A DNA stretch of 64,000 nucleotides from Arthrobacter sp. TPD3018 (lineage in GTDB: Bacteria > Pseudomonadota > Alphaproteobacteria > Sphingomonadales > Sphingomonadaceae): contig QDFQ01000001.1 in the NCBI GenBank assembly GCA_003075315.1, positions 1,531,998-1,595,997 on the forward strand. The letters run 5' to 3'. The notes beneath the pieces were generated by a model. That model saw only the letters and a program-made list of their open reading frames with translations. It was not told where the DNA came from and did no database searches. The translations under genes were made by a program, and so were the position numbers. Below, in pieces: positions 63,546-64,000 of the stretch. Position 1 is the first letter of the stretch, and each line of letters begins with the position of its first letter.

Positions 63546-63587
63546 GCGGCCGCCCTAAAGCGCGTTTCGCTGCGCCACAAACGATAA

Positions 63588-63617
63588 CCCCCGCCACATC
63601 AATGATGTGAGCGGGGG
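63588..63617 (-). terminator. Terminator of tRNA-Arg
   Basis: On the minus strand GCGGGGG-type arms (CCCCCGC 63588-63594 and GCGGGGG 63611-63617) plus inner CACATC/GATGTG form a long stem with one bulged base. It is followed by TTATCGTTTG, 6 bases past the CCA end of the tRNA. Confidence 0.72.
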
Positions 63618-63623
63618 AAATCC

Positions 63624-63700
63624 TGGCGCGCCCGGAACGATTCGAACGTCCGACCCTCAGATTCGTAGTCTGATGCTCTATCCAGCTGAGCTACGGGCGC
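63624..63700 (-). tRNA. tRNA-Arg (anticodon ACG)
   Basis: A 77-base cloverleaf with encoded CCA. The acceptor stem GCGCCCG/CGGGCGC, D-stem GCTC/GAGC, anticodon stem TCAGA/TCTGA with loop CTACGAA, variable GGGTC, and T-stem GGACG/CGTTC with TTCGAAT all pair. The A of ACG would be edited to inosine by TadA to read CGU/CGC/CGA. Confidence 0.97.
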
Positions 63701-63714
63701 GCATTGGAGGCGCG

Positions 63715-63742
63715 CTGATAGCAGACGCTTCGAAACGCGCAA
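63715..63742 (-). promoter_or_regulatory. Putative promoter of tRNA-Arg
   Basis: On the minus strand CTTGCGC, with -35 TTGCGC at 63742-63737, is followed after 16 bases by TATCAG (63720-63715), 14 bases before the tRNA 5' end. Matches are partial. Confidence 0.42.
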
Positions 63743-63784
63743 GTGCGTTGCGCCATTTTCTTGCACACCCTACAGCCGACCCCC

Positions 63785-64000
63785 ATGAAAGTCGCTCTGT
63801 CGCTCGCTATTGCCCTCGCCACGCTGTCGGCCTGTTCGCGCGACACGACCCGCTATCCCTCGCTGGCGCCGCGTGCGGTGGAGAAGCTTGGCTTCGCCGA
63901 GCCCGAGGTGCCGGTGGTCGAGGCCAAGCCCGATCCGGCGCTGGATGCCAAGATCGGGGAGTTCGGCGTAAAGCTGGACCGCATGAGCAAGGGGTTCGCC
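63785..64000 (+). CDS. Putative lipoprotein, 3' end missing
   Basis: The frame from ATG 63785 is open to the window end (72 codons seen). KVALSLAIALATLSACSRD is a lipoprotein signal with lipobox LSAC, so Cys17 would be acylated and the protein anchored in the envelope. The mature part is Pro/Glu/Lys-rich (AEPEVPVVEAKPDPALDAK). I do not recognise the family. It is divergent from the tRNA gene, with 84 bases between. Confidence 0.68.
   Translation, partial: MKVALSLAIALATLSACSRDTTRYPSLAPRAVEKLGFAEPEVPVVEAKPDPALDAKIGEFGVKLDRMSKGFA

Overview
The window reads as chromosomal core DNA of a GC-rich alphaproteobacterium, most likely Sphingomonadales (Sphingomonas or a close relative). The grounds are the gene content and order, a pyruvate dehydrogenase E1-beta carrying its own lipoyl domain, a GTTC-N7-GTTC LexA box in front of recA, GTG starts and four-base stop/start overlaps, and many intergenic palindromes of the 'GTCATTCCCGC...GCGGGAAT' type. 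No rRNA, prophage, integrase, transposase or CRISPR array was seen. One tRNA gene, tRNA-Arg(ACG), lies near the right end. About 58 protein genes are supported; the first and last are cut by the window edges.

Layout. 1-4.2 kb: end of a sialate O-acetylesterase, an M3 oligopeptidase and a Cds1-like PLP enzyme. 4.2-9.4 kb (minus): a stress-type ferritin-like protein, alaS, a phytanoyl-CoA dioxygenase relative and a Tat-type M24 peptidase. 9.5-14 kb: dicarboxylate symporter, glutathione transferase, methyltransferase and recA with its SOS box and terminator. 14-18.2 kb (minus): ETF-quinone oxidoreductase, a secreted TPR protein and ispE in one overlapping run. 18.3-27 kb: a UDG-like protein without Fe-S cysteines, lytic transglycosylase, acyl-CoA ligase, CPA2 antiporter, DUF488 and trmFO. 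26.8-31.4 kb: EF-hand protein, a short squalene/phytoene synthase-like protein and an orphan Tad-type operon (TadG/VWA plus two TadE). 31.5-38.5 kb: pdhB/pdhA, an MFS exporter coupled to cysK, a SleB-type hydrolase and a small stress-type protein.

38.6-50.3 kb is a long, mostly plus-strand housekeeping run: purF, SDR, NifU-type scaffold, nitroreductase, tsaB, rimI, fur, plsC, miaB, phoH, ybeY, corC. It is interrupted twice: a secreted DUF3617-like gene lies in opposite orientation between plsC and miaB, and a VapBC-type toxin-antitoxin pair sits between phoH and ybeY. The toxin carries a single frameshift. 50.3-64 kb: cyclopropane fatty acid synthase, histone-deacetylase-family protein, esterase, rppH, DUF481 outer-membrane protein, an M20 hydrolase-astA-astB arginine catabolic operon, the sulfate activation cluster cysD-cysNC-cysQ, a bile-acid-symporter-family transporter, tRNA-Arg and the start of a lipoprotein gene.

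The items most worth a second look are the frameshifted vapBC module embedded in the phoH-ybeY operon, the possible shortened arginine succinyltransferase route (M20 hydrolase next to astA/astB), the paired inverted repeats whose two arms share locus-specific variants, a repeat arm that supplies the cysN ribosome binding site, and a perfect dyad between the ETF-quinone oxidoreductase and UDG-like genes. All functional calls rest on motif recognition by eye; no database search was run.
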